This document shows positions 11,503 to 23,972 of a stretch of DNA of 64,000 nt, in pieces. A model generated the notes under the pieces. That model saw nothing but the letters and a program-made list of their open reading frames with translations, was not told the origin of the DNA and did not search any database. The first letter of the stretch is position 1. The number at the start of each line of letters is the position of its first letter. Location: contig NC_134138.1 in assembly GCF_033958435.1 (NCBI RefSeq), forward strand, positions 11,048,001-11,112,000, given 5' to 3'. Source of the stretch: Carettochelys insculpta. Taxonomy: Eukaryota > Chordata > Testudines > Carettochelyidae. The translations under genes and the position numbers were made by a program.

Positions 11503-14500
11503 AAGATCTCTAGCCACAGAGAGGGAGAAAGCCCATTACTGAAAATCTGCCTCTGAGTCATCCAAATATGGCTCCAAACTCCAGAGGGGATAATGATTAA
11601 CGTGCGGTACAAGCTAACCTACTGTGCCTATTTGCTTAGGGCTAAACAAAGCAGTAACTCCAAGTACAGGCATTCTAATGGGGATACTGGAGATTAATGA
11701 ATTTCTGGCTTGAAGAGAAGCACATGGTTTTGGTCTCTGGGTTAGCCACAGAGCCAGCAAGCGGGTGTTTTGTGGGAGGGACGCTCTAGGGCCTTGCCTT
11801 TACGGTTGACAAATCAGAAGGGAAATGTAAATGTCTAATAGTTAAGATCTCAGAGGGGAAGGACTGGGGGAGGCTCAGGATCAGGAATGCTACTGGAATC
11901 ACACCGCAAGGAGCAGCCAGCCAATGAGAATTAGGGGGAGATCCACGTACATGTAGGCTGGGTATGAGTGTCTGGTCTGCGAGTTAGAAGAGCAGAGAAT
12001 TACAGGACAGACAGTGACAGGACCCCTTGCTGCTCATTGTTAATAAAACTGTGCCTAACTGCAGATTAAATGGCTCCAGCTTCCTGGCCCTGGCTGGGGT
12101 CTGCTTTTCTCCATGGGACCATTAGCCCCAGGAGCACCCAGCATTTTCTCCATGGGTGTGTGCTCCATGGCATGGCTCAGTCTGTTTTGAGGAACTGAGC
12201 AGATCAGGCTCCTTAAGTTGCTCACTGTCCAGCACTTTCACTAGCGTACAGTAAGTTTTGTGGCTCTTTTCTGCAGTTTTGCAGACACCTTTCAAAATAT
12301 GTTGACACCAGAACTGGTTTGAATATTGCAGTATCTGTCCACCAGTGCTGGACACACAGGTACAATTATCTCCCTTTTCCTGCTCATGCCTCTGTTTATA
12401 GTCCCAAGGATCCCACTTGCCCCCTTTGCCACATCTCACTGGGAACGCCTGTGGAGTTGCATGTCCATGAGGACCTCCTAACCAGCATTCCCTCCAAGCT
12501 GTGCACTTGGGCAGCCACCCAGGAGAGATTCAAATGCTGCCCAGCTGATTAGCAGAGCGACCACAACTGGCAGCATGTGTTTCTGTCGGTGGCGCACATC
12601 TGCATATACCTTGGTGCACATTATAAAATGTATTCTGCACATGGATGTTAAAATTAAAGGGAACATTGCCCCTGACTCCTTAGCAGACTCTACTTTCTTG
12701 AGTACACTCTCTCGTCTGGTAGGTATGGCCTACAGTTCTTCCTAGAGGGGTAACTTTGCTCTTGCCTATATTAACACACAAGTTGTTTGAATGAACTAGT
12801 CAAGTAATCCAGAGATTGCTCTGTCTCTCTTCTTGGGGCCACGCAATAACGAGTAGGATGTCTTCATGTCACCCTTATGTTTGTTCCCTATGTACCAAAG
12901 TTAGCTGGAAATAAGGGCTGTTACTTTGAAATAACTTTGCTGTGTAAACCTACTCTTACTTACAACACTTCTGGCTCATACATCCCAGCTCATCACCCCC
13001 ATCTCGATATTGTCCTGTCAATATAATCGGTAAATTCAGAGTAATGTGTTCATGTAGGTCCCAATCTTGCAATGATTTCTTTGCAGAGATTCCCACGATT
13101 GCACAGAGCCAGCTCCAGTGAGTTCAGCTGGGCTCCATACAGGTGGAAACCAGTAGTGTATTTTCAGATATGTGGTTTTTCAAGCTGATGGTGCCCATTT
13201 AAAATATTTGATGGGTAACAGTGAGAAGATGCAAAATGTGCATCAGTGCAGCAATTACATATCTGGTAACTTTAATTTCACTTACAGATAGGGGCAGAAT
13301 TCTGGTCATAGGGAACTGATCAGCCTGATTCTGGAGCCCCAGATCTTACCACAAAAGGGGCAGGTGTCGGTAGCTGCTGGAGAGGTGTGGACAGTTTCTT
13401 TTTCTCTGCCTCTCCTCATCTGCACTGTGGCAGGACCTCTCACACTCACCACCCCCTCCCCGATTACTGTTCTCCACTGGGGACAGTCTTGGGCAAGGTT
13501 CTCCCCAGTGTTGACACTGATGCTGCGCTTTTTCACGTGTGCCTTCAGTGGGTCTTTTGATCACTTCCGCTAGCCTCCAACGCTCCTTTGTCCTTCCTCT
13601 GACTTGGAAAACAGAATCCGTTTTTTGGAGGAGCTGATCAGACATCTGAATAATGTGACCAGTTCAACTAAGCTGTTGGTGAACGATAATAGCTTCAACA
13701 TTTGACTCTTCCAGGACACTAGCATTCAGGCACTTATCCTCCCAAGAGATCTTTAGGATTCTCCTGAGGCAGCATTGATGATATTGTTCAAGTGCCTTCC
13801 CGTGACACTCGTATGATGTTTTGATTTCAAGTGCGAACAGTCATGTTGGAACAACCACTGCGTGGTATTCAAGGATGAAGACAGGCTTTTCAGCCACAGT
13901 GAGGAGCTCATTTTCAGTTGCTTATTCAGCATAATCATCAGAGCCCCTGGTGGAGACACTGCTTCCTAGGAAAGAGTCTCATTAGCATGACCTATATGCT
14001 TTCCCCTCCATATCCGAGCATGGTACTAAGCAAACCAGAATTCACTCTTCAATTGACCCACCCTTGCTTATTTACCACCTCATCGATCCTTGGGTCATCG
14101 ACTGTCTTGGTCAACCACAATTTTACATTTTCTTCCACACTACCAGGACAAATACTGCACAGAATAGAATCAAGGACTGATCCTTGCAGGACCACACAGT
14201 AAACACACACTGCTAACACCACAATGAACACCCCGGGAGCCTGCATATGGATTGGGTACTTTCCGTTTCTCACTCCATGCTGCCCCTCAGCATTGCTAGC
14301 ACATGCACAGTGCTGGCCTCTACCGGCTACCCTATTTGCACACATCCCATGGTGAGGTTCAGGACCCAGAGATGGGCAAGGATTTCATGTTACTCAGAGC
14401 AGTCCTGAGATGTATGATCCATAGCCTGTTCCCTTTCTGCGAGAGGACATCACACTTAACCGAGTGGCCCCCTTTACTCAGAATTCAGCTGGAACACTGC

Positions 14501-15161
14501 AGCTTTAGAGAAGACTGCTGTGTCTCAGGGAAGATACATAACATTTCTACAGTTCTGTTCCCTTCCAGGGGGCAGGAGCCTGCATCCACTGACATCACAC
14601 TGGAACTTTGGTCACTGACTGCAGTGGGGCCTGGCTCAGGCTCACACTGAACAGCTGGGGTGACCATGGAGTGCTCAGTGATGAATAACAATCTGTAGCT
14701 CAAAGTGTGATACATAAACTGGGTTTTTAAGATGGGATGTCGGACTATCAGAAGGGAGCACAGGTTCACACACTTCCACAAAGGTAGATAATGACATACG
14801 ACCAGGTATTGAGAGTTAAAAATGTGATACCACAAAGCAATATGGTAAGTAGGCCCATACAAGCAGAAGGAAGCTGGGAATTAAAAAAAAATCCAAAGAA
14901 CAAAAAACCATCCAGTTTTCTTGAGAAAAGAGTGTGTCACTTATACTAGACATGGTCCCAAGTGATCCTTGACTTCCTACCAGAATGTCAAGTCAGAGCA
15001 GTTCTATTCCTATGACTTAAGAAGAAAGCCCATCTAACTCAGCTGATAGCAATGCCTAAATTTACATGGGACTAAATGTTCATGTGGGCTACTGATTTCA
15101 AAACTCCTTTTTCTCCAAAGCTTTGGGCCTACTTTGTTGGGATGAGTTTACTAGTCACTAT
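11503..15161. other. long unassigned stretch
   Basis: No exon found. An AATAAA near 12043, after a segment resembling an LTR polyadenylation region (about 11840-12090), is a weak LTR suspicion only. Positions 12899-12960 resemble the interior of the GTCTACAC-type elements. The rest is unrecognised. Confidence 0.4.
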
Positions 15162-15667
15162 GGAGATGTTTACACTTCAAAGTCAAGCTTAAGCACCATT
15201 CTGTCTACACAAGTCATGTTAACCTGAGGCTCGGACCCATGGTCCCAGGGCTCCATAGGGTGCAGGGTCTAAGCCTAAGCCAAGTCAGGATTTAGGGGTC
15301 AAGCCCTATCACTTTGCAGTGTAGTTGCAGCCCCGCTGGTCCTGTGCTCTGGGAATCTGTCAGGAGTATCCTACCATTTGACAGGCCAACTTCCTTTGTT
15401 CCTTGGACAGTCAGATTTGGTGAATAGTCAAGTTTTCCATGTAACACCACAAACATAGGGCCAGCGCAACCATCTTTTGGGAGGCCCTAGGAAGTTGGGG
15501 ATGTTGGTGGTTGGACTTAAGCACACATCATCAAGTGTAGGTGCTAAAGTCCCAGGGTTCAGTAATTCCCCATCTAGGGTTACAAATGAGAGTAGATACT
15601 CAAGCCCTAAATTAACAAACCCAGGATCTGCTAGCGCTAGTTCTCCTCATGCTGTGTAGACAGACCC
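15162..15667. mobile_element. TIR element, GGGTCTGTCT type (tentative)
   Basis: Starts GGAGATGTTTACACTT and ends GCTGTGTAGACAGACCC, which are imperfect inverted complements about 500 bp apart. No coding content and no readable target duplication. Confidence 0.45.
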
Positions 15668-17515
15668 AGAGTCACTGGTCACAGCTTCCCAAAAGTTGGA
15701 TGAATCTCATGATTTCACCTTGCGACCAGTAAGGGCAGGAGGCCAGTCAAATAAGGGGAAGACACTCAGGGATACCAAGGTGACAGAGATGCAGCTAGTG
15801 CTATACCTGCAACAACAGGAGATATGGTTCTGAATTACTCTAGCTCTCACTGGAGACAGTCTCTCCAGATCCTGCGGCATCCACCCTGGCAGGAAACTTT
15901 TACTGCTGCTTCTTTTGCCATCCTTTCATGTGGGTTACTCTCAGAGGTTCCCAGTCCAGCACCTTTCCTTGGCCCTAGAAGCCCTGATTCAGAAAGACAC
16001 TGAAGCATGTGCCTAGCTTGACTTCAGTGAGACTAATTCACATGATGAAATGTAGACAGGTGTGTCAGTGCCTCGCTGAATCACAGCTTACGTTCACACA
16101 CAACAAGGCCAGAAGGTGAACATACACACACACAGTTGACCCCATGTCGTCACGCTCCGAAAGAGTTCACTGCAGATGATCCCTTTCCCCGTCCATCCCT
16201 AATGCACATCTGATGTGGTGCACAGCAGCCACATGGCCATAGCTTCATTCACTGCACTGCACCTACCAGAAAACTGCGCTTGGCTGCCATAAATCTTTCT
16301 AGTGCCGAGATAATGACCAGGTACTTTCCCTTTTCACCCAGGTCATTGAGAACTACCCTATTTATAATCAATATTTCCACTGCCATCCTTCTGTTTATTG
16401 ACCTTGAAACTCTTCTGCATTTATTCATCAGGCGGGCTTGTCCTTTGTTACCTTGACATTTACATACTGTTAATGGGGCAAAGGCATGAGAAGTATTTTT
16501 AACAATTTTGTCCCCTTTCATGCATTCCTGGGTAATAATTTTATTACAGGGCTCCCTCTTTCATCTTTGTTATCTGTTTTCTATGGACAGAGGCCCTTCA
16601 TCAAACCAGATAATTCTATTTGATGAAAGACGCTTTTGTGCAAAACCTGATGCCTAATTTATGAGATAAGCCAGACTGACAACAAAACGACCTTCTCCCT
16701 CTATCTGGTTATTAAATTGTTTGTGATCTAATAAAATGCCAGTAATACACTCTGTTTCAGCGGGGTTTTAATTTCCTACCTGACATTTAGATTAAAAAGA
16801 GTATGGATTTAGGGAAGGAATCTGTCACATTCTGCAACAGCCTCATGCATGACAAGTGAGCTCTGCCATTCCTCACCCTCAGCACCTAGGAGGGGATACA
16901 GTTTCACAGTTCATGGCTGTGACTTTGAGAAAGTAACAGCTCGTGCCACAGAGAATCAACCTGGTGAGATAGCCCTCTCCTCTCCATATTGGAGTGTGAT
17001 ATTGCGATCTGCCAGTGCTGGAATTGTAATAACACGAAGGATTATCTATACCCACATATCAGACCTCCTTTTATCACTGTGTTGATTGCAGCATTGCCAT
17101 TACAGTAATAACTAACGACAGAAAAAGCAGACTTCATTTCTATGTGGAGGGTGGTTAATTGAGATCTGCTAAATGTACATAACCCCAGCCTTGTTGCAGA
17201 GTGCAGTGTGGGGTATGTCTCTTTCAAAAGAGTCATAAAATCAAGTTCTTCTCACTTGCAATGCTGATATATTTATTTATGCTTCTTACTGGAGCCATCA
17301 CTGAAATATCTGCCCCATGAAGAGTTACTAAAATTAAGACATTGTGACAGCCATTATCAAGATAGAATAGTTAATTACATTGGAGTATGATCAGGATATT
17401 ATGCTAACAGATTCTGCCTCCCCAACCCTCACCCCTCCCAGCCCTCTCCCGACTGTATTTAGTATTCTATACCTCCTCTTCTGAGCTGGTGAGCAGTGCT
17501 TGCTATGAACTAATG
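15668..17515. other. repeat-poor stretch, partly AT-rich
   Basis: Positions 16250-16820 and 16990-17400 carry no recognised repeat and many short AT-rich homeodomain-like words. No protein-coding frame of note. See the conserved non-coding candidate in the findings. Confidence 0.4.
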
Positions 17516-17632
17516 AACAGCTAACAGAGGTGGGGAAAGTACTCCACATTTACTTGAGTAAAGCTACAGTTGCTTGGGTGGGGGGACATGTACTGAAGTG
17601 CACGTCACCAGTATCCCTCTGGAAAACTACTT

Positions 17633-17635
<3 letters not shown>

Positions 17636-17664
<29 letters not shown>
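17636..17664 (+). repeat. (CA)n microsatellite inside hAT element
   Basis: About 14 CA units directly after ACTTAAGTA. Confidence 0.9.
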
Positions 17665-17668
<4 letters not shown>

Positions 17669-17707
17669 CTTGATTGCACTCAAGTACCCAGAAGTGAAAG
17701 AAGGTGT

Positions 17708-17796
17708 ACCATAGGGCTGGAAGGGACTTCAGGAAGTCCAGCCCCCTGCTTCAAGCAAGATCAACACCCATTAAGTCATCCCAGCTGGGACATTGT
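17708..17796 (-). mobile_element. CR1 3' end scrap inside hAT element
   Basis: About 90 bp matching the CR1 3' region on the minus strand (CATAGGGCTGGAAGGGACTT to CATCCCAGCTGGGA). It lies within the hAT-like element, so the CR1 insertion is the later event. Confidence 0.75.
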
Positions 17797-17899
17797 CACA
17801 TTACTCAAGTAACTTTTGGGGTACTTTTTCCACCTCCAACAGCTACCCTGATCTGCTCCAGAGACTATTCTTGTCTATAGAGCCCAGAAGTCAATAGCA

Positions 17900-18223
17900 C
17901 AGGTTGAACCTCTCTACTCTGGCACCCTTGGGACCTGATCGGTGCAGAATGAGAGAATTTGGTGGTTCATGGGAGGTCAAGAATGATTACCAATATTACC
18001 AACACTTCTACTGCTTACTGGGCTCCTAGAAGGCATATGGGGTAAATTACAGCAAAATAACAGCACAGAACACTGAGAGCCAGGACTGGTGGCTGTAAAT
18101 AAATATTATGGGACCATGGGAAACTTGGCCACATCCATGATAAGTGGCCATCCGTCTAACTATAATCAAGATGGATTATGTATGTTGCCAGGTGAGAGTG
18201 CTAGACTAGAGAGGTTCAACCTG
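17900..18223 (-). mobile_element. CAGGTTGAACC-type inverted-repeat element
   Basis: Starts CAGGTTGAACCTCTCTA and ends AGAGAGGTTCAACCTG, perfect inverted complements over about 14 bases. It is the reverse orientation of copies at 49657 and 36304. No clean target duplication. CAG-starting ends suggest hAT; this is inference. Confidence 0.75.
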
Positions 18224-18764
18224 CACTTATGCCACTGATTTAAATGGGAATAGCATCAGGCCCTAATTTTTGAGATGTGGAATGAAAGGACCTTTATAAA
18301 TATACTGTATAATTATAAGATCCAAACAGTGTCTAATACAGAATCTCTGCCAACTATCTATTTACCATCACTGCAAGGATCTATGCAGTCAAACTGTTCT
18401 TACAAATTTTAAGCTCAGCTGTTGATTCATCTCTCATTGTGTACTTTAAGGCAGGCCTGGCTCAACATTTCTAGCTTATCTGCCTCTAAAGCATATACTT
18501 TGTTATTAAGGTTGCAAATCTTTTCCCTGGGGCGGAGAGCTGGAAGTCCTTTTCAGACCCTTCCTCCCAGCTTCTGGAAGGAAAGGTATGGCCAGATTGC
18601 TACAGCTTCATAATAATGATTCTTGCAAATCTGTGCTGTGACTAGCCAGATATCTATTTGCTAGATCTTACAAAGGATGGGCTGCTTGCTTCAAACACTT
18701 CTAAATAATTCAGCAGCTGTGACAGTCTAGGACATATACTATGAACATATAAGCTCATGGGAGA
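18224..18764. other. unassigned stretch
   Basis: No repeat ends or exon recognised. Confidence 0.45.
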
Positions 18765-19342
18765 TAAAAGCAGGAGTGTTGTGAGCAAGACTCAAGAAGT
18801 CATTTTTCCTTTCTACTCTGTGCTGATTAGGCCTCAGGTGGAGTACTGAGTCCAGTTCTGGGCACCACATATCAGGAAAGATGGGGAGAAACTGGAGAAA
18901 ATGCAGAGGAGAGCAACTAAAATGATTAAAGGTCTAGAAAATGTAACGCATGAAAGAAAGATTTTAAAAATTAGGTCTGTTTAGTTTGGAAAACTGAGAA
19001 CAGAGAGGGGACATGACAGCAGCTTTCAAATACCTAAAAGGATGTTATAAGGAGGAAAAAGAAAAATTATTCTCCTTAGCCTCTGATGACAGGACAAGAA
19101 GCTATGAAGTTAAATTGCAGCAAGGGAGGCTTACATTAGATATTAGGAAAAATTTCCTAACTGCCAGAGTGGTAAAATACTGGAATACATTGCCCAGGAT
19201 GGTTGCAGAATCTCTGTCACTGGAGATATTTAAGATCAGGATGAGTAAATATCGAACAGGGATTATATAGGTGTTGCTTGGTCCTGCCGTGAGGATTTGT
19301 TTACCTCAAGGTCCTTTCCAGTTGCAGTAATCTGTGATTCTA
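18765..19342 (+). mobile_element. CR1 LINE fragment, C-terminus plus 3' end
   Basis: Plus-strand CR1 of an older subfamily. The coding remnant at 19013-19270 shows LDIRKNFLTARVVKYWNTLP, the C-terminal tail of the CR1 protein. The 3' part ends in GTGATTCTAAG, like the CR1 terminal octamers. Upstream, CTCAGGTGGAGTACTG and GAGAGCAACTAAAATGATTA are recognisable but frame-broken. Confidence 0.88.
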
Positions 19343-20325
19343 AGGGTGGAGGTGTGTGAGATGGAGCTAAGTGATTGGATTGAAAACTACAATTAAAATC
19401 AGCTGATAAATGACGTATGCTGTAACAGAATTGACTGATAAGACAAAAAGAGCCACAGAGTTCTGTTAATTTCATATGCACTAGTACTAACTTTCAGTTA
19501 CACAACCTGGGTGCATGGCTCTAGTCAGAGCTCAAAGCTAAGCATTATTACCTAGTGTTAGGTTGGAAACCTCAAAGATTCAGCAGCCAAAAGAATTGGG
19601 GATGCTAAAATTGGGTCCCCGAGAGGAAGTTGGGAGATTTTGCTCTTTTGTCATAGAGTTCTCTGACAAAGAAAGTGATCAGATGTCTGAGCAAGGAAGA
19701 TGCCTGCTGGTTATTTCCTTTCCATTCAGAGAGGCAGGACTGTGTGTAAACGTCTTGTAAGTAAGCAAGATTATATCAAGAATGTACCCAGCTGATACAA
19801 GCCCACTCTCCTCCTAATGGAAACAATCTTGCAAAGCCTTCAGTATTAGCTAGTTGCTCTGGCCAAAGGAGCAACATACCTTATCTTTAAGTACGCCCAG
19901 GGAGCAAAGAAATTACCTCATAGCTTCAGGTCTTGATAGTCTGTTGGGAGCTAAGTAGGTGCCTATTCAGGTGAGTAACAAGACAGAGGAGGAGAAATGG
20001 AGAACCAAAGCTTTACTGGCCACAGAGACTCCATAATGGTTCTTAATATTTGTGGAAGCAGATTGAAAAGCTTTACATGCAACCTTCAACTTCCCTAAGT
20101 TATCTGCTCCTTTCTAGAACCCCTGTTTCACCGTACTAGACCAAAGGTTCATGCTTTTCAGTAGAAAGGAGATTTCTAGCACATGACCTAAAAACTACCT
20201 GGAAGCCAAAGGATCTGAGAAAACAGCTGGATCCAGTTTTATGAGGTACCTTCTTGGTTCTAACTAGGGAGGGTACTGAGGGTTGCTTAGCTCAGCTGTG
20301 AGCTGTTGAGGCTGTGTAACCACCC
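19343..20325. other. unassigned stretch
   Basis: No exon or named repeat recognised. Confidence 0.45.
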
Positions 20326-20472
20326 ACACATGGACTCAAACCTGAGAAGATCTCTGGAGCTTAGTGAAGGAGCCTCTGCAGTATGAACTAAAAGCCAACT
20401 GGCTGTCAGCTAAGGCTATAGAAGTAACTCATTCTTTCTCTCTGTAAGTGGTCTAGGTCCTGCTACATGGGA
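20326..20472 (-). mobile_element. tRNA-derived SINE
   Basis: On the minus strand it shows TTAGCTGACAGCCAGTTGG (A-box-like) and, 50-60 bases on, GGTTTGAGTCC (B-box). This is the internal pol III promoter of a tRNA-derived SINE. Related copies lie at 42832-42960 and 44256-44330. It served as target for the Penelope insertion next to it. Confidence 0.65.
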
Positions 20473-20592
20473 TGAAGTGGGTCTTTGCCCGGAAAAGCTT
20501 GTGTTTCAAAATATGTTAGCATATCAGGTGCTATAGGACTTCATGTTGTTTTTGGACATACAGGCTAACACGACTACCCCTCTGATACTTGA
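20473..20592 (+). mobile_element. Penelope-like 3' end, 5'-truncated
   Basis: A 120-bp insert ending in ACACGACTACCCCTCTGATA and flanked by exact 10-bp duplications CTACATGGGA (20463-20472 and 20593-20602). The sequence matches the other Penelope-like copies at 51600, 57909 and 59309. It begins inside the hammerhead-like core (TGAAGTGGG), so only half the ribozyme motif is present. Confidence 0.75.
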
Positions 20593-20602
20593 CTACATGG
20601 GA

Positions 20603-20837
20603 CAGTGAACCATACCTCTAGGTGTATGGATTACAGCTGCATGTGCAATTCTGAAAGCCTCCCTTTGGGAGCTCAAGGAGAGACAGGAGGGGCAACACCT
20701 CTGGAGAGGTGGTTGTCTCAGGGGTTATCTTTGCAGCGGTTGGTAGGAAAGATACATTCTTTGGCTAAAAACCTTTCTCCCTCCCCGCCATTTCTGAGAG
20801 GCTGATTTCTGGTGAAGCAATCTGTGTTTTTTTGGAA
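20603..20837. other. unassigned short stretch
   Basis: Between the Penelope scrap and the LINE; nothing recognised. Confidence 0.4.
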
Positions 20838-20839
20838 CA

Positions 20840-21196
20840 GATAATGAAGGTTGGGAGAGAGTCATGGGAAGGTTTGGATATTGAGAAAGAAACAAACGAG
20901 GTGAGAAACTGTTAGAGTTTGCCACAGAGCATGAGATGGTGATTTGCAACACGAGATTCCAACAAAAGGACTGTAGGAAGTGGACATGGAGATTGAATGA
21001 TGGGAAGTCCAAGAACATGATAGATATGATTTTGATAAGAAGATGGATAACATCAGTACAGCAGTGCCGAACTTTCCAAGGAGTGGATATAGACTCAGAC
21101 CACAGTCTAGTGATCGCAAACATCAAAATAAAACTCAAAAGAAAATGTAAGACACAGTTTAAGAAAAGAAGAGATGTGGCGAGGGAGGCTTTGTGA
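20840..21196 (+). pseudogene. RTE endonuclease C-terminal part (broken)
   Basis: An 86-codon open stretch (20936-21196) contains NMIDMILIRRW and DIDSDHSLVIANIKIKLKRK. The SDH holds the catalytic His of the AP-type endonuclease. Upstream to 20840 the same domain continues with stops. The N-terminal half, with the Asn and Glu catalytic residues, is missing because of 5' truncation. Confidence 0.82.
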
Positions 21197-22900
21197 GGAA
21201 GAAACGGAATGCATACACAACAGCGCTCGAAGAGAAGATTAAGAATATTGCCACAGAGAAAGATCTAGATAAGAGAGTCGCAGGGATAGCCATTGCTATA
21301 GAAGAAGCAATTAAGCAGACTGTTTCAGAAGAAGAAAAGATCAATAAGAAGTGGATTACCCAGAAGACACTGAAGTTGGTTCAAGAGAAAAGAGCGTTGA
21401 AGATCAGAAGAGATGTTTCTGAGATGGCAGAACAGCAATATAGGACGAAATGCAGTGAGGTAAGGAAAGCAGCCAGAAAGGATAAGGAAAAATGGTTAGA
21501 GGAGCAATGTGAAGATACTGAGAGGTATTACGGAGACTGTAGGACCAGGGAGGTGTATAAGACAATTAGGAATATCAATAGGAAACGGCAACCGAAGCAG
21601 AGGGTGATCAAAGATGAGAACGAAGAAATGCTCATGAACAGGGAGAAGATTGTGAAGCGATGGATGAGATATTGCACTGATCTATACAAAGCACAGTTGG
21701 ACCTGACTGTCTCAAAGAGACTGATTGAAGAATTGAAAGAGGTATCTCCCCTGAGCATCAAGATCGAGACCGATATTTCAAAGGAGGAAGTAGAAAAAGC
21801 AGTGAAATGACTAAAGAACAACAAAAGACCTGGAAATGATAAGATCATGGGAGAGATGATCAAATATGACGGAGAAAGCATAATTCAGGAAATACACCAA
21901 CTATGTAATATAGCATGGAAAGAAGGGAAGGCACCTAAGGAATGGACAAGATCTGTGGTAGTGACAATACCCAAGAAAGGAAGTACACTGGAGTGCAAGA
22001 ACTACAGAACGATTACCCTAATGAGTCATCTAGGTAAAGTGCTGATGATGATACTGACTGAGAGATTAGATCGCAGATAGAAGAACATATAGCAGATGAG
22101 CAAGCAGGGTTCAGAAAAGACAGAAGTACCATACAGTGGATATTGGCACTAAGACTGATAGCGGAGAAAGCTCAACGAAAGAACAAAAATGTATACACTT
22201 GCTTCATCAATTTTGAAAAGGCATTTGACAGTATAGATCAGAAAATGACTTGGGCGGTGTTGGGGTCATACGGAGTGGATAGCAGACTAATACGGTTGTT
22301 GAATGATATCAGTGATAATGCGGAGGCAGTGGTGAGAACATGAAGTGAGTTGGGAAGTTGGTTTAAAACAAAGTAGAGGTACGAGATAAGGAGATCCAAT
22401 ATCACCAAGTATCTTCATCGCACATCTGGAGAGAGTGATGGACAAGATCAAGGAAGAGGTAGAAGAGTATCTGTGCACGGGAAAAGAATTAACAACGTGA
22501 GGTTCACGGATGATATAGTTATCATTGAGGAAGATGAGGGGAAGCTAGCAAAAATAGTGCGAGTGTTAAAGCAAGAAGGGAAGAGGTAGGGACTGATTAT
22601 GAACATTGATAAAACAAAAACAATGGTATTTGGAGATAAGGAAATAGGAAGGAAGATCAGTGTGGATGGTATTGAACTAGAAAATGTAGAGAAGTTCACA
22701 TATCTGGGGAGCAACATAACGTATGAGCTAAACTGTAAGAAGGAAATAGCAACTAGAATAGCGAAAGCAAGAGCAAGTTTGAAGGTGATGGATGAGATCT
22801 GGAAAAGCAAAGCAATTAGCTTAAGAAAGAAGCTGGGTGTCTTGAAAACATGTATTCAGCAGCATGTTGTATGGATGTGAGACATGGGTGATAACGAAAG
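21193..22900 (+). pseudogene. RTE reverse transcriptase (broken)
   Basis: Several open pieces in succession: a Lys/Glu-rich linker (21193-21810, ended by TGA), then VVTIPKKGSTLECKNYRTI (about 21960-22015). Motif A is FEKAFDSID (about 22212-22238); motif C has FTDD in place of FADD (about 22507). Then come MNIDKTKTMVFG and KFTYLGSNI (22599-22720). At least two stops and several shifts separate them. Sequence after 22880 still resembles the C-terminus but is riddled with stops. Confidence 0.85.
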
Positions 22901-23313
22901 ATTCAAAAAGAAGAATATTGGTGTTCGAAAGGAATTGTTATAGAAAGATTCTGAGAATAGGATGGATGCAGAAGATCACCAGTGAGTAATCATATAGGAA
23001 GATACAGCCGAAAGAGAACCTGCTGCAGAAGGTTATAAAATGGAAGCTACAACTATTTGGACATATTTGCAGAATGAACAACGAACGAGAAATCAAGACC
23101 CTAGTATTCGGCATAATGGATGGTTTGAATAGGAGAGGCAGACCCCACAGAGAATGAATAGAAGATGTAGTAGATTGGTGCGGAGCTAGTCTACAGAAAC
23201 TAAGCCACTCTGCACTGAATAGGGAAAGATGGAGGGAAATAGCGAGAGAGGCATCAGACACCAATGGGCACTGAGCCCATATTGATGATGATGATGATGA
23301 TGATGATGATGAC

Positions 23314-23972
23314 GAATCTGTGGTTTTGGTAACCTGCATTCTGTTTGCATGAGACTCATGGTCTGCTTTAATAAACCCTTTGTTGCAAACTAGCCAGACC
23401 TGTGGGAGTACCTGATATATGCTGTTATCTATTCAGTTATCCCTGGGCTGAGCTCCTGTAAGATGGGCTTCCAGGGTTTGGGGATCAGATTTTACTTACG
23501 TTGAAATAAAGGACTGTGTTTTCCAGATCAGCTAATGGAAAATGTTTTCTTTAGTTCATAGACCAAAAAGACCAGGTTCCGATCTGTGATGCACTGCTGT
23601 AAAACCAGAGTGGTTCTAATGGTGGCAATAGGGAGACACTGGAAATAGGAGACACCTAGAGTCATTCATGATGGCATTTTATGATAGTAAGTTAAAAGGG
23701 GCTTAGCCTCCTCTCATGCACAAGTGCCACACCTACTAAGGGGGAATGCTACACCCTTCTTTCCTAACTTCAGTCACCAGCCAGTTATGCCCCCCTAGTC
23801 TCACTCAGGACAGCAGAATTCTGTGTTCTCCTTCCGTAGAGAACCCAAGGAGGAGGAGTGTATGACAGACATGACAGCTTTTTATCCATTTTAAAGTTTG
23901 TTTTTAAATTGTCACTCCTTCATTTTGACCTTTTTGACGCGCAAACGCTGGGTTTTGGGTTGAAACCACGTT
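23314..23972. other. unassigned stretch
   Basis: No recognised repeat ends or exon. Confidence 0.45.

Larger units (their letters stand above)
17524..17837. mobile_element. hAT-like element with exact 8-bp duplication
   Basis: Starts ACAGAGGTGGGGAAAGTAC and ends GTACTTTTTCCACCTCC. It is flanked by AACAGCTA on both sides (17516-17523 and 17838-17845), an exact 8-bp duplication diagnostic of hAT. The interior includes repeated ACTCAAGTA words, a CA microsatellite and a CR1 scrap. It is non-autonomous. Confidence 0.85.
20838..23313 (+). mobile_element. RTE-like LINE, 5'-truncated, (GAT)n tail
   Basis: Non-LTR retrotransposon starting inside the endonuclease and running through reverse transcriptase to a 3' tail of about ten GAT triplets (23284-23313). 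Order and motifs fit the RTE/BovB group: endonuclease SDH, a long basic linker, RT and the FTYLGS segment. Many stops and frameshifts make it inactive. A separate minus-strand copy of just its 3' end lies at 59465-59594, which shows this is a dispersed family and confirms the 3' terminus. Confidence 0.88.

Noticed and set aside
11840..12090. An LTR ending after the AATAAA at 12043.
   Set aside because: No TG/CA ends or second copy could be found; the signal alone is too common.
17900..18223. An 8-bp duplication proving hAT for the CAGGTTGAACC-type elements.
   Set aside because: Flanks at 17900 and 49657 do not match at any length tried, so the superfamily stays unproven.
23284..23313. A coding poly-Asp run.
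   Set aside because: It is the GAT-triplet 3' tail of the RTE-like LINE, in DNA full of stops.
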